Part shown: piece after piece, positions 15,554 through 23,746 of the stretch | Numbering within the stretch: position 1 is the stretch's first letter | Layout: every line of letters begins with the position of its first letter | Assembly: GCA_018608485.1 (NCBI GenBank) | Contig: JABAZK010000020.1 | Location: 1-50,101, forward strand | Length of the DNA: 50,101 nucleotides | Source: Flavobacteriaceae bacterium | GTDB lineage: Bacteria; Bacteroidota; Bacteroidia; Flavobacteriales; Flavobacteriaceae | Reading direction: 5' to 3' | Made by a program: the position numbers and the translations under genes | The notes under the pieces: generated by a model | Told to the model about the DNA's origin: nothing | Databases searched by the model: none | Seen by the model: only the letters and a program-made list of their open reading frames with translations

Positions 15554-18500
15554 TTACATTTTATTAATTAATATTTTACTTTTAATGGCATCAAACTCTA
15601 CATCTATACCATCTATTAATTGATCAACAAAAACCAATTCTTCAGTTAATGTTTCACTCATAATATACTCTTTATTTTTATTAATAGATTCCTCTATATC
15701 TTCAAATTTTAAAACTGTTAATTTAATTTTATCAGTTACTTCAAGACCCCTATCTTTTCTTGCGTTTTGAATTCTATTAATCAGCTCTCTTGCAACTCCT
15801 TCTCTTCTTAAATTTTCAGAAATTGTGACGTCTAAAGCTACGGTTATACTACCTTCATTTGCAACTAACCATCCCTCAATATCTTTGGATGAAATTTCAA
15901 CATCTGAAAGCTCCAAGTTAATCATTTTTCCATCAAGTTCAATAGGTATTTTCCCTTCAAGTTCAATCTTCGAAATTTCTTCCTTAGAAAAATTTCGAAT
16001 TGCATTTGCAATTGACTTCATCTCTCTACCAAATTTTGGCCCTAACGTTTTAAAATTTGGTTTAATTTGTTTCACCAAAATATCTGAAGCGTCTTCTAGT
16101 AATTCAATTTCTTTAATATTGACCTCGTGTTTTATTAGGTTTGCTACAGCTAAAATTGATGACTTTTGTTCTTCGTTTTCTAAGGGAATCATTATTTTCT
16201 GTAAAGGCTGGCGAACTTTTATTTTTTCTTTTGCACGTAGAGACAATACGAGAGATGAAATAGTTTGTGCATCTTCCATTTTACGCTCCAGTGATTTGTC
16301 TATGTAAGATTCTTCAAATAGAGGAAAATCAGCTAAGTGAATGCTTTCAAAGTTTTCTTTTTGAGAAACAGCATTCAAATCTAAATATAATTTATCCATA
16401 AAAAATGGAGCTATTGGGGCGCCTATTTTTGCAATTGTAAGCATGCATGTATACAAAGTTTGATAAGCAGAAATCTTGTCTTGTTGGTAATCTCCTTTCC
16501 AAAATCTTCTTCTACTTAATCTAACATACCAATTACTCAAATAATCCTGAGTAAAATCTGAAATAGCTCGGGCAGCTTTTGTTGGCTCATATTCTTCATA
16601 GAACTTATCTACTTTTTTAATTAATGTGTGAAGTTCTGATAAAATCCAACGATCTAATTCTGGTCTTTCATGTAAAAGAATATCTTCTTCAGTATATGAA
16701 AAACTATCAATGTTTGTATATAAACTAAAAAACGAATACGTATTGTAAAGCGTTCCAAAAAACTTACGCTTCACTTCTTCAATACCGTCCTTGTCAAATT
16801 TTAAGTTATCCCAAGGGTTAGCATTTGATATCATGTACCATCGAGTGGCATCAGCACCATAGGTGCTTAACACCTCAAAAGGATCTGCTGCGTTTCCAAG
16901 ACGCTTTGACATTTTTTGCCCATTTTTATCTAAAACCAACCCATTAGAGACTACATTTTTATAGGCTACAGAATCAAAAACCATCGTTCCAATGGCATGT
17001 AATGTGTAAAACCAACCACGAGTCTGATCTACACCTTCTGCTATAAAATCTGCTGGATATGATGAATTGTTGTCTATTAATTCTTTATTCTCAAATGGGT
17101 AATGCCATTGTGCATATGGCATTGACCCTGAATCAAACCAAACGTCTATCAAATCACTTTCCCGTTCCATTGGTTTTCCGGAAGGTGAAACCAATACAAT
17201 TTGATCAACAATATTCTTATGAAGATCTAACGTAGCATAATTTTCATCGGTCATATTACCAACTTCAAAGTCGGCAAAAATATCTTCTGCAAGTATTCCT
17301 GCTTCTATAGACCTCTGAATTTCTTGCTTCAATTCGGCAACAGAACCAATACATATTTCCTCTTTCTTATCTTCTGTTCTCCAGATAGGTAATGGAATTC
17401 CCCAGTATCGAGAACGAGATAAATTCCAGTCATTTGCATTTGCTAACCAATTTCCAAAACGACCCTCACCTGTTGATGCTGGCTTCCAGTTAATGGTTTT
17501 ATTCAGCTCATGCATTCGTTCTTTAACATCTGTAACTTTAATAAACCAAGAATCTAATGGATAGTATAAAATTGGCTTATCTGTTCTCCAGCAGTTAGGG
17601 TAACTATGCTTATATTTCTCTACCTTGAAGGCTTTATTTTCTTCTTTTAATTTAATGGCAAGTTCTACGTCTATTGATTTTTCAGGTGCTTCACCTTCTT
17701 TATAATATTCATTTTTTACATACTTGCCTCCAAACTCACCCAGTTCTTTCACAAATTTTCCTTGTAAATCTACCAACGGAACCAAGTTATCGTTCTCATC
17801 CTTAATTAGCATTGGAGGAATTTCTGGTTTAGCCTGTTTTGCAACTAGGGCGTCATCTGCTCCAAAAGTAGGAGATGTGTGTACAATCCCTGTTCCATCC
17901 TCTGTGGTTACAAAATCTCCAGCAATCACTCTGAAGGCATCTTGAGGATTGTTATGTGGCAACACATAATCCAACAATTGCTCATAACGGATTTCTAATA
18001 AGTCTTGTCCTTTAAATTCTTTAACAACATGGAAAGGAATTTTCTTATCTCCAGAATTATATTCATTTAATTTATCTACGCCCTCAACTTGTATATTCTT
18101 TTTGCCTCCAAATTGCTTTCCAACTAAATTCTTAGCTAATATTACTTTTGTTGGTTCAAAGGTATATTGATTAAACGTATCAACTAAAACATAATCAATC
18201 TTTGCTCCTACAGTTAATGCGGTATTACTTGGCAATGTCCAAGGAGTAGTTGTCCAGGCTAAAAAGTAAATATCCCCTTCGTTTTGTAAAAAATCTGGAA
18301 GCGTCTCTTTAATTGCTTTAAATTGAGCAACTACAGTAGTATCCGTGACATCTTGGTAAGTACCTGGTTGATTTAACTCATGAGAACTTAATCCGGTTCC
18401 TGCTTTTGGTGAATAAGGCTGAATGGTATACCCCTTATACATCAGGTTTTTCTCGTAAACCTGTTTTAATAACCACCATACACTTTCCATATATTTGGGT

Positions 18501-18961
18501 TCATAGGTAATATATGGATCGTCCATATTTACCCAGTAACCCATTTTCTGGGTAAGGTCATTCCAGATATCTGTGTAACGCATTACCGCTTTTCTACAAG
18601 CAGCATTATACTCTTCTACTGTAATCGTTTTTCCAATATCTTCTTTTGTGATTCCTAGTTCTTTTTCAACACCAAGCTCTATAGGTAATCCGTGCGTATC
18701 CCATCCTGCTTTTCTTTTAACCTGAAAACCTTTCATAGTTTTATAGCGCGGAAAGATATCTTTAATAGCTCTTGCTAATACGTGATGAACTCCAGGCAAA
18801 CCGTTAGCTGATGGAGGCCCTTCAAAAAACACAAATGGTTTATTTCCTTCTCGAGTAGTCACACTTTTTTCAAAGATGCTGTTTTCTGCCCAATATTCTA
18901 GCATTTCTTTTGCTACATTCGGTAAGTTAAGTCCTTTATATTCAGGAAACTTTGCACTCAT
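15554..18961 (-). CDS. ileS: Isoleucyl-tRNA synthetase, eukaryote-like (type 2) form with altered HIGH motif
   Basis: A 1135-residue class I aminoacyl-tRNA synthetase. The Rossmann fold starts near residue 42. The HIGH signature is replaced by Gly57-Val-His-His60 in PPSANGLPGVHHVLARAIKD. A CP1 editing domain lies at about 200-430. DVWFDSGSMPYAQWHYPF and KMSKR (683-687, in GQKMSKRLGN) are intact, then come the anticodon-binding and long C-terminal domains. The length and the FFEGPPSANGLPG context point to the IleRS2/eukaryote-like type. Type 2 enzymes are generally mupirocin-resistant, and the GxHH swap has been linked to very high resistance in some of them. No type 1 copy is in this window, so this is presumably the housekeeping enzyme. 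Confidence 0.95.
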   Translation of the reverse strand: MSAKFPEYKGLNLPNVAKEMLEYWAENSIFEKSVTTREGNKPFVFFEGPPSANGLPGVHHVLARAIKDIFPRYKTMKGFQVKRKAGWDTHGLPIELGVEKELGITKEDIGKTITVEEYNAACRKAVMRYTDIWNDLTQKMGYWVNMDDPYITYEPKYMESVWWLLKQVYEKNLMYKGYTIQPYSPKAGTGLSSHELNQPGTYQDVTDTTVVAQFKAIKETLPDFLQNEGDIYFLAWTTTPWTLPSNTALTVGAKIDYVLVDTFNQYTFEPTKVILAKNLVGKQFGGKKNIQVEGVDKLNEYNSGDKKIPFHVVKEFKGQDLLEIRYEQLLDYVLPHNNPQDAFRVIAGDFVTTEDGTGIVHTSPTFGADDALVAKQAKPEIPPMLIKDENDNLVPLVDLQGKFVKELGEFGGKYVKNEYYKEGEAPEKSIDVELAIKLKEENKAFKVEKYKHSYPNCWRTDKPILYYPLDSWFIKVTDVKERMHELNKTINWKPASTGEGRFGNWLANANDWNLSRSRYWGIPLPIWRTEDKKEEICIGSVAELKQEIQRSIEAGILAEDIFADFEVGNMTDENYATLDLHKNIVDQIVLVSPSGKPMERESDLIDVWFDSGSMPYAQWHYPFENKELIDNNSSYPADFIAEGVDQTRGWFYTLHAIGTMVFDSVAYKNVVSNGLVLDKNGQKMSKRLGNAADPFEVLSTYGADATRWYMISNANPWDNLKFDKDGIEEVKRKFFGTLYNTYSFFSLYTNIDSFSYTEEDILLHERPELDRWILSELHTLIKKVDKFYEEYEPTKAARAISDFTQDYLSNWYVRLSRRRFWKGDYQQDKISAYQTLYTCMLTIAKIGAPIAPFFMDKLYLDLNAVSQKENFESIHLADFPLFEESYIDKSLERKMEDAQTISSLVLSLRAKEKIKVRQPLQKIMIPLENEEQKSSILAVANLIKHEVNIKEIELLEDASDILVKQIKPNFKTLGPKFGREMKSIANAIRNFSKEEISKIELEGKIPIELDGKMINLELSDVEISSKDIEGWLVANEGSITVALDVTISENLRREGVARELINRIQNARKDRGLEVTDKIKLTVLKFEDIEESINKNKEYIMSETLTEELVFVDQLIDGIDVEFDAIKSKILINKM

Positions 18962-19037
18962 AAGTCACAAATTCTATTAAGATTGCGAAAATACATATTT
19001 TCCTGTAATTCCGTTAGATTGTTTATGAAAAGAATTC

Positions 19038-19073
19038 TTGAATAGCCCTGTTAATTGAGGGCAAATGATTCAA
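19038..19073 (-). terminator. Two-part hairpin after the TerB/DnaJ gene
   Basis: TTGAAT pairs with ATTCAA, and inside it GCCCT pairs with AGGGC around an 8-nt loop. It lies 26 nt past the stop of the leftward TerB/DnaJ gene and upstream of ileS. It is probably a terminator, but the following T-tract is interrupted. Confidence 0.4.
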
Positions 19074-19099
19074 AAAATCTCTTTTACTAATTAATAAGT

Positions 19100-19855
19100 T
19101 TAACTGAGCCCTCTTTCTTTTTTGATTGTTTCGTAAGCAGCTTGGATATTTTGAAACTTTTCTTTAGCTCCTTGTAAATGCTCTTCTCCTAGACCAGTTA
19201 ATTTATCTGGATGGTACTTTTTAACCATTTTCCTGTACGCTTTTTTTAATTCTGAATCAGATGCCGAGGTCTCGATCTCTAAAATTTTATAAGCACTATC
19301 TGTTGATTTATAAAACATCGCTTTAATTGATTCAAAATCATATTGATTGATATACAAATAGCCTGCAATCTTTCTTATTTCATCAACTTCTATCTCGGAA
19401 ACATATTCATCTGCTTGAGCAATTCCAAATAAAAAGTGTATTAGTTGAAGTCTGGAAGAATGGGGCATGTGTTGACGAATCTGAATACAAACCTGCCTTG
19501 CAGAAACTTGCTTTTTCATTACTCCTTTAAATAATTGAAAAGCCTTGTTTGCTCTTTCTTTGCCATACATCTCAACAAATTGATTTCTTACGAAGTTTAA
19601 TTCTCTGCTATCAACTTTACCGTCAGATTTAATAACAATAGAAGCTAATATTAATAGACTAATTTCAAAATCACCACTAAGCGTTTGTGCTTTTTCTCTA
19701 TGAGATTTATTTTGGAACTCTCGTTGCTCTTTTACAAAATCTTCTTTGGTGAATTTATCAAATACAGATGCGGCTGCAAACCCCATGATAGCTCCTATAG
19801 GTCCAGCAAAAGTAAACCCAATTCCAGCACCAAGCCATTTAGAAAAATTACTCAT
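19100..19855 (-). CDS. TerB-like/DnaJ domain protein (DjlA-like)
   Basis: A 251-residue protein. It opens with a glycine-rich hydrophobic segment (GAGIGFTFAGPIGAIMGFAA, residues 10-29) that may insert in the membrane. A helical TerB/DjlA-type domain follows at about 60-170 (LASIVIKSDGKVDSRELNFV). A J domain spans about 188-250, with YKILEIETSASDSELKKAYR and the essential HPD in KKYHPDKL, so it should stimulate an Hsp70 ATPase. This is the layout of the DjlA co-chaperone. It is divergent from the bacilliredoxin gene and has its own candidate terminator. Confidence 0.88.
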   Translation of the reverse strand: MSNFSKWLGAGIGFTFAGPIGAIMGFAAASVFDKFTKEDFVKEQREFQNKSHREKAQTLSGDFEISLLILASIVIKSDGKVDSRELNFVRNQFVEMYGKERANKAFQLFKGVMKKQVSARQVCIQIRQHMPHSSRLQLIHFLFGIAQADEYVSEIEVDEIRKIAGYLYINQYDFESIKAMFYKSTDSAYKILEIETSASDSELKKAYRKMVKKYHPDKLTGLGEEHLQGAKEKFQNIQAAYETIKKERGLS

Positions 19856-19889
19856 TTTTTATCAATTTTTGAACTTCAAATATACTATT

Positions 19890-19916
19890 TTGATTGTGTT
19901 ATATTCCTTATATTTG
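19890..19916 (+). promoter_or_regulatory. Predicted promoter of the bacilliredoxin gene
   Basis: TTG (19890-19892) is followed by a 16-nt spacer and TATATTTG (19909-19916). The spacer is one shorter than the usual 17-23. The -7 element ends 22 nt before the chosen ATG, which also argues against the longer frame starting at 19894. Confidence 0.5.
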
Positions 19917-19938
19917 TAGTCTAAAATTTAAAAAAATT

Positions 19939-20349
19939 ATGTACCCAGAAGAATTAGTAAAACCGATGCGTGAAGAGTTAACAAATAACGGTTTTTCAGC
20001 TTTATATTCAGCAGATGATGTAGATGCTGCAATTTCAAAAAAAGGAACTACTTTGGTGATGGTAAATTCTGTTTGTGGTTGTGCTGCAGGAACAGCGAGA
20101 CCAGGAACAGTTGCTTCATTACAATTTGATAAAAAGCCTGATAATCTAACAACTGTTTTTGCAGGTGTTGACAAAGAGTCTACACAAAAAGCAAGAGAAC
20201 ATATGATTCCTTTTCCTCCATCCTCCCCGGCAGTTGCCTTATTCAAAGACGGAGAATTAGTTCACATGTTAGAACGTCATCATATTGAAGGAAGGTCTGC
20301 TCAAATGATTGCTGAAAACTTAGTGTCTGCCTACAACGAGTTTTGTTAA
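19939..20349 (+). CDS. BrxA/BrxB family bacilliredoxin-like protein
   Basis: A 136-residue thioredoxin-fold protein of the YphP/YqiW (BrxA/BrxB) family. The redox site is Cys46-Gly-Cys48 in NSVCGCAAGTARPG, and the C-terminal half contains FPPSSPAVALFKDGELVHM. In Bacillus these proteins remove bacillithiol from mixed disulfides, so the gene may hint at bacillithiol use, which is known in some Bacteroidota. The start MYPEELVKPM is the family N-terminus. An upstream in-frame ATG would put the coding region across the predicted -7 element and is rejected. A strong terminator follows. Confidence 0.92.
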   Translation: MYPEELVKPMREELTNNGFSALYSADDVDAAISKKGTTLVMVNSVCGCAAGTARPGTVASLQFDKKPDNLTTVFAGVDKESTQKAREHMIPFPPSSPAVALFKDGELVHMLERHHIEGRSAQMIAENLVSAYNEFC

Positions 20350-20393
20350 GAACAACTACTCTTTATTCGCAGAATTTTAAAGAAATACAACTC

Positions 20394-20428
20394 AATCCAC
20401 TTCGAATAGAAGTGGATTTTCTATTTTT
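20394..20428 (+). terminator. Terminator of the bacilliredoxin gene
   Basis: A perfect 10-bp stem AATCCACTTC / GAAGTGGATT with loop GAATA, followed by TTCTATTTTT. It lies immediately before the HD-domain gene, so that gene depends on read-through or on a promoter that I cannot identify. Confidence 0.85.
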
Positions 20429-20434
20429 ATAACT

Positions 20435-21091
20435 ATGAATAAGAAAAAAATTATTCAAAACACCATCCGTTTTGTTAAAAAAACTCTTGAAGGATCAGAG
20501 GGTGGCCATGATTGGTTTCATGTTAACAGAGTTTATAAAAATGCATTGCTCATAGCAAAAAATGAAAAAGTTGATATTTTTGTTGTTCAATTAGGAGCCT
20601 TATTGCATGACATTGCTGATGCAAAATTTTATGATGGAGATGAGTCTATTGGGCCAAAAAAAGCAAGAGATTTTTTAAAAAGTCAGCAAGTAGAAGAAAC
20701 AGTTATTTCTCATATAGAAAACATTATATTATATATTTCCTATAAATCTTCTTTTGACCATAACAGCCGTTTTAGCTCTCCTGAGCTAAATGTGATTCAA
20801 GATGCAGATAGATTGGATGCTATTGGTGCTATTGGAATTGCAAGATGTTTTAATTATGGTGGATTTAAAAATAGGGCATTATATGATCCAGAAATTGAGC
20901 CAAATTTAAAAATGTCAAAAGAAGAATATAAAAAATCAAAAGCGCCAACTATCAATCATTTTTATGAAAAATTACTCTTGTTAAAAGACAAAATGAATAC
21001 AAAAACAGGCCTAATTATTGCTCAAAGAAGACATTCTTTTATGAACGAATTTCTTCAACAGTTTTTTGATGAATGGGATGGCTTAAAATAA
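20435..21091 (+). CDS. HD-domain phosphohydrolase (YedJ-like)
   Basis: A 218-residue metal-dependent HD hydrolase. The metal ligands appear as His25/His29 in GGHDWFHVNRV, His58-Asp59 in GALLHDIADAK, and the Asp of VIQDADRLDAIGAIGIAR. The segment order and length match the stand-alone uncharacterised YedJ-type HD proteins. Such proteins hydrolyse nucleotides or other phosphate esters, but the substrate cannot be told. Its start lies only 16 nt past the terminator of the previous gene. It converges with the small leftward gene at 21105. Confidence 0.9.
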   Translation: MNKKKIIQNTIRFVKKTLEGSEGGHDWFHVNRVYKNALLIAKNEKVDIFVVQLGALLHDIADAKFYDGDESIGPKKARDFLKSQQVEETVISHIENIILYISYKSSFDHNSRFSSPELNVIQDADRLDAIGAIGIARCFNYGGFKNRALYDPEIEPNLKMSKEEYKKSKAPTINHFYEKLLLLKDKMNTKTGLIIAQRRHSFMNEFLQQFFDEWDGLK

Positions 21092-21104
21092 ATGGTTTAC
21101 TATA

Positions 21105-21278
21105 CTAACTTACTTTTGCAACCTCTAAAGCAGTTAATTTATATTCTAGGATAGCTAGCTCTTCGGCACTTTGGATAATTTCTTCGGCAGTTAACTTATT
21201 ACTATAATTTATATGTGCTATAATTTCTTTACTTTTTATAGTATAATAGTCAATTGCTTTTTCAATTTTATCGTTCAT
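21105..21278 (-). CDS. Small protein of 57 residues downstream of the AraC gene
   Basis: A frame beginning MNDKIEKAIDYYTIKSKEII and ending LTALEVAKVS. AAGAG is placed a few bases before the ATG. It begins 12 nt after the stop of the AraC-family gene on the same strand and is the only sizeable frame in the gap to the HD gene. The sequence is Lys/Glu/Ile-rich with a predicted pair of helices and no signal peptide. I do not recognise a family. Its position suggests that it is cotranscribed with the regulator. Confidence 0.6.
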   Translation of the reverse strand: MNDKIEKAIDYYTIKSKEIIAHINYSNKLTAEEIIQSAEELAILEYKLTALEVAKVS

Positions 21279-21290
21279 CTCTTTTTCGTA

Positions 21291-22163
21291 TTATTGAATT
21301 AGACCTTTCATCTCTTTTCTGTATGAGGAAGCATTTTTACCAGTTATTTCTTTGAATAACTTATTAAAGTGTGAAAAGTTATTGAATCCACATTCATAAC
21401 AAATATCTGTGATACTCATATTGCTTTCAGATAATAATTTTGTAGCATGAACCACCCTGTATTCGTTCACAAGTTTCGTAAATGTTTTTCCTGTTGCTTT
21501 TTTAAAATATCTGCAAAATGCTGGAACAGTCATTGTTGCTATACTAGCAATTTCATGTAAACTAATATGTTCTTTAAAATTAGTGTTAATGTATTTATAA
21601 ATGATGTCTAGTTTTGCACTGTCTTGTAATTCTGTCTCTACTACGTAACCATCAACATTTAAAATTGTATAATCCTCTGTTTTGGAAAGTATGTTTAAAA
21701 TTTCTAAAAAAACTAATAGTTTTTTAAACCCTTTTTTTTCTACAAGTTTTTCAATTTTAAACCCTATTTTATTTTTGGTTTCTACACCAAAAAGAATTCC
21801 TTTTTTAGAGCGTTCAAATAATTCCTTAATTTTTTTCATTTCAGGAATTTGAAAAAAGTCTTCACCTAAAAAATCTTCCTTGAATTGAATAAGTGTTTCA
21901 AAACCATTAGTTGTAAGACGGTCTGTAAAACCGTTGTGAGGAAGGTTTGGACCAATAAGAAGTAGTTGACTATTATTAAAATATGACAAGTGATTTCCTA
22001 TATGCCTCTTCCCTTGTCCTTTATTAACATAAACCAATTCTAATTCTGGATGAAAATGCCAAGAAGCTTTATGAGTTTTTAAAAATTCAGTATGCTTTTT
22101 AACTAGTAACGAACTTCCAAAGCCTGGATCTACTTTTTCTAATATGGGTTTCTTTTTATTCAT
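21291..22163 (-). CDS. AraC family transcriptional regulator with N-terminal cupin domain
   Basis: A 290-residue regulator. The N-terminal sensor is a cupin-like domain (about 20-110) with SWHFHPELELVYVNKG and LLLIGPNLPHNGF. The C-terminal AraC DNA-binding domain (about 190-285) has two helix-turn-helix units, ISLHEIASIATMTVPAFCRY and MSITDICYECGFNNFSHF. Cupin-AraC proteins usually sense small molecules such as sugars; the ligand here is unknown. It is divergent from a secreted-protein gene across a 193-nt control region, so that gene is a reasonable target. It is followed by a 57-residue gene. Confidence 0.92.
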   Translation of the reverse strand: MNKKKPILEKVDPGFGSSLLVKKHTEFLKTHKASWHFHPELELVYVNKGQGKRHIGNHLSYFNNSQLLLIGPNLPHNGFTDRLTTNGFETLIQFKEDFLGEDFFQIPEMKKIKELFERSKKGILFGVETKNKIGFKIEKLVEKKGFKKLLVFLEILNILSKTEDYTILNVDGYVVETELQDSAKLDIIYKYINTNFKEHISLHEIASIATMTVPAFCRYFKKATGKTFTKLVNEYRVVHATKLLSESNMSITDICYECGFNNFSHFNKLFKEITGKNASSYRKEMKGLIQ

Positions 22164-22237
22164 TTTCTACAAAATTAAGATTCAAGGCACATAGTTATAT
22201 GAACAAAATTATCTAAAAACTACACTATTTTAACTTA

Positions 22238-22272
22238 TTGGAAGATAAATACTCTATAATTAGATAATTTTG
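22238..22272 (+). promoter_or_regulatory. Candidate promoter of the secreted-protein gene at 22357
   Basis: TTG (22238-22240), a 24-nt spacer, then TAATTTTG (22265-22272). The spacer is one longer than the usual range. It would give a leader of nearly 80 nt containing the inverted repeat TGTTG-TTTTT-CAACA. Confidence 0.4.
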
Positions 22273-22356
22273 AATATAAATATACCAATATTGTTGTTTT
22301 TCAACAGGGAAAACGTTCGCAATTTTGCAATGTTATTATTATTAAAATATTTAATT

Positions 22357-22902
22357 ATGAAAAAAGTTATTACAAAAAATTTATTAGTAGCGTTACTATT
22401 TGGAATGCTAGCTAGTTCTGTTGTTGGAAACAACTTTGGAAACATGAATAGAAAAACCCCGTTAATTTTTATAAAAAATACTACTGGAAAAATTATTTAT
22501 GAAAAACCAGTGAATATTCAAAATAACAATATTCAAGATATTGATTTTAGCTATTTAAAAAACGGGTATTATACATTGGAAATAAATAAAGATTTTCAAA
22601 TTGAAATAAAGCCATTTACAGTAATATCTGGTAAAGCAATTTTTCATCCCAAAGCTGAAAAAACAATTTTTAAACCGGTAATAAGGTCTAACAAAAACAA
22701 AATCTTAATTTCTAAATTAAATTTTGAGACTTGTTCAATGAAAGTAAATATCTATTATGAAGATGAATTAATTCTTTCAGATGATATTGAAAGTAAAAAA
22801 TTAATTCAAAAAATTTACACACTCCATAAAAATAAAAAAGGTGACTATAAAATTGTTGCCAAAGTAAACGATCGTATTTATACTAGAAAAATTTCTCTTT
22901 AA
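22357..22902 (+). CDS. Secreted beta-rich protein of unknown function
   Basis: A 181-residue protein with signal peptide MKKVITKNLLVALLFGMLAS. The mature part appears to hold two similar beta-sandwich segments. One contains TPLIFIKNTTGKIIYEKPV, then LKNGYYTLEINKD. The other contains MKVNIYYEDELILSDDIE, then KKGDYKIVAKVNDRIY. The pattern (strand, turn, GxxI, then a GxY strand) resembles DUF3244 and type IX secretion C-terminal-type folds, but I cannot assign it firmly. An earlier in-frame ATG at 22270 overlaps the predicted -7 element and is unlikely. It is divergent from the AraC regulator, which may control it. Confidence 0.75.
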   Translation: MKKVITKNLLVALLFGMLASSVVGNNFGNMNRKTPLIFIKNTTGKIIYEKPVNIQNNNIQDIDFSYLKNGYYTLEINKDFQIEIKPFTVISGKAIFHPKAEKTIFKPVIRSNKNKILISKLNFETCSMKVNIYYEDELILSDDIESKKLIQKIYTLHKNKKGDYKIVAKVNDRIYTRKISL

Positions 22903-22927
22903 AAGCGACCGTAATTTTGATTTGTTT

Positions 22928-22955
22928 AAAGCGAGCTTGTCATGGAGCTCGCTTT
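22928..22955. terminator. Bidirectional terminator between the secreted protein and enoyl-CoA hydratase genes
   Basis: A perfect 10-bp GC-containing stem AAAGCGAGCT / AGCTCGCTTT with an 8-nt loop, followed by T residues on the plus strand. It sits directly against the 3' end of the leftward gene at 22957. Confidence 0.85.
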
Positions 22956-22956
22956 T

Positions 22957-23739
22957 TTATTTACCTGGAAATATAGCTTTTCTTTTTTCTAAGAAAGCAG
23001 AAGTTCCCTCCTTAAAGTCTTGAGTTCCAAAACAATTTCCGAACTCATGTATTTCAATATCATAGCCATTAACACCGTCCCTAAAATTAGCGTTAATTGC
23101 TCTAATGGCTGCACTTATAGCAACTGAAGAATTTCTCATTATTTTATCTGCTAGTTTTTCTACTAATGGCATTAACTCTTCTAATGTGCTTACATAATTT
23201 ACCAACCCTGAGACCAATGCTTTATCTGCGGTTATCATTCCTGCTGTCATGATTAACTCCATAGCTTTCCCTTTACCTACTAGCTGAGGTAAGCGCTGGG
23301 TACCTCCATAGCCTGGAATTACACCCAAAGACACCTCGGGTAGCCCCATTTTTGCATTATCAGATGCAACTCTGAAATGACAAGCCATCGCAAGTTCTAA
23401 ACCACCTCCTAATGCAAAACCATTAATTGCGGCTATAACAGGTTTAGAAAAGTTTTCAATTAAATTAAATAGTAGCTCTTGCCCTTTGGCTGCCAATTTC
23501 CCTCCATTATCAACTGTAAAATTTGCAAATTCAGAAATATCTGCTCCAGCTACAAATGCCTTTTCTCCACTTCCAGTTATAGCAATTACTTTTACAGAAA
23601 TGTCGTTTTTTAAAATACTAAAAGCATCATGTAACTCTTCTATAGTTTGTTTATTAAGAGCATTTAACTTTTTAGGTCTGTTTATCGTAATAATTGCCAA
23701 TCCTTCTTTTATTGAGCATAGAATATTTTCAAAATTCAT
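22957..23739 (-). CDS. Enoyl-CoA hydratase/isomerase (crotonase family)
   Basis: A 260-residue crotonase. Oxyanion-hole segments are AFVAGADISEFA (61-72) and NGFALGGGLELAMACH. The two catalytic glutamates are present: Glu115 in GGGLE and, 20 residues on, Glu135 in GLPEVSLGVIPGYGGTQRL. It should hydrate trans-2-enoyl-CoA in beta-oxidation or a related acyl-CoA route; short-chain use is likely but not provable. It starts 7 nt after a sensor kinase gene on the same strand, so the two are probably one transcript, an unusual pairing. Confidence 0.92.
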   Translation of the reverse strand: MNFENILCSIKEGLAIITINRPKKLNALNKQTIEELHDAFSILKNDISVKVIAITGSGEKAFVAGADISEFANFTVDNGGKLAAKGQELLFNLIENFSKPVIAAINGFALGGGLELAMACHFRVASDNAKMGLPEVSLGVIPGYGGTQRLPQLVGKGKAMELIMTAGMITADKALVSGLVNYVSTLEELMPLVEKLADKIMRNSSVAISAAIRAINANFRDGVNGYDIEIHEFGNCFGTQDFKEGTSAFLEKRKAIFPGK

Positions 23740-23746
23740 CTTTTTA

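Noticed and set aside
15825-16307. A 160-codon open frame on the plus strand inside ileS
   Set aside because: It is antisense to a conserved synthetase, is Ser/Phe-rich as expected for the complement of a Lys/Glu-rich gene, and has no recognisable domain.
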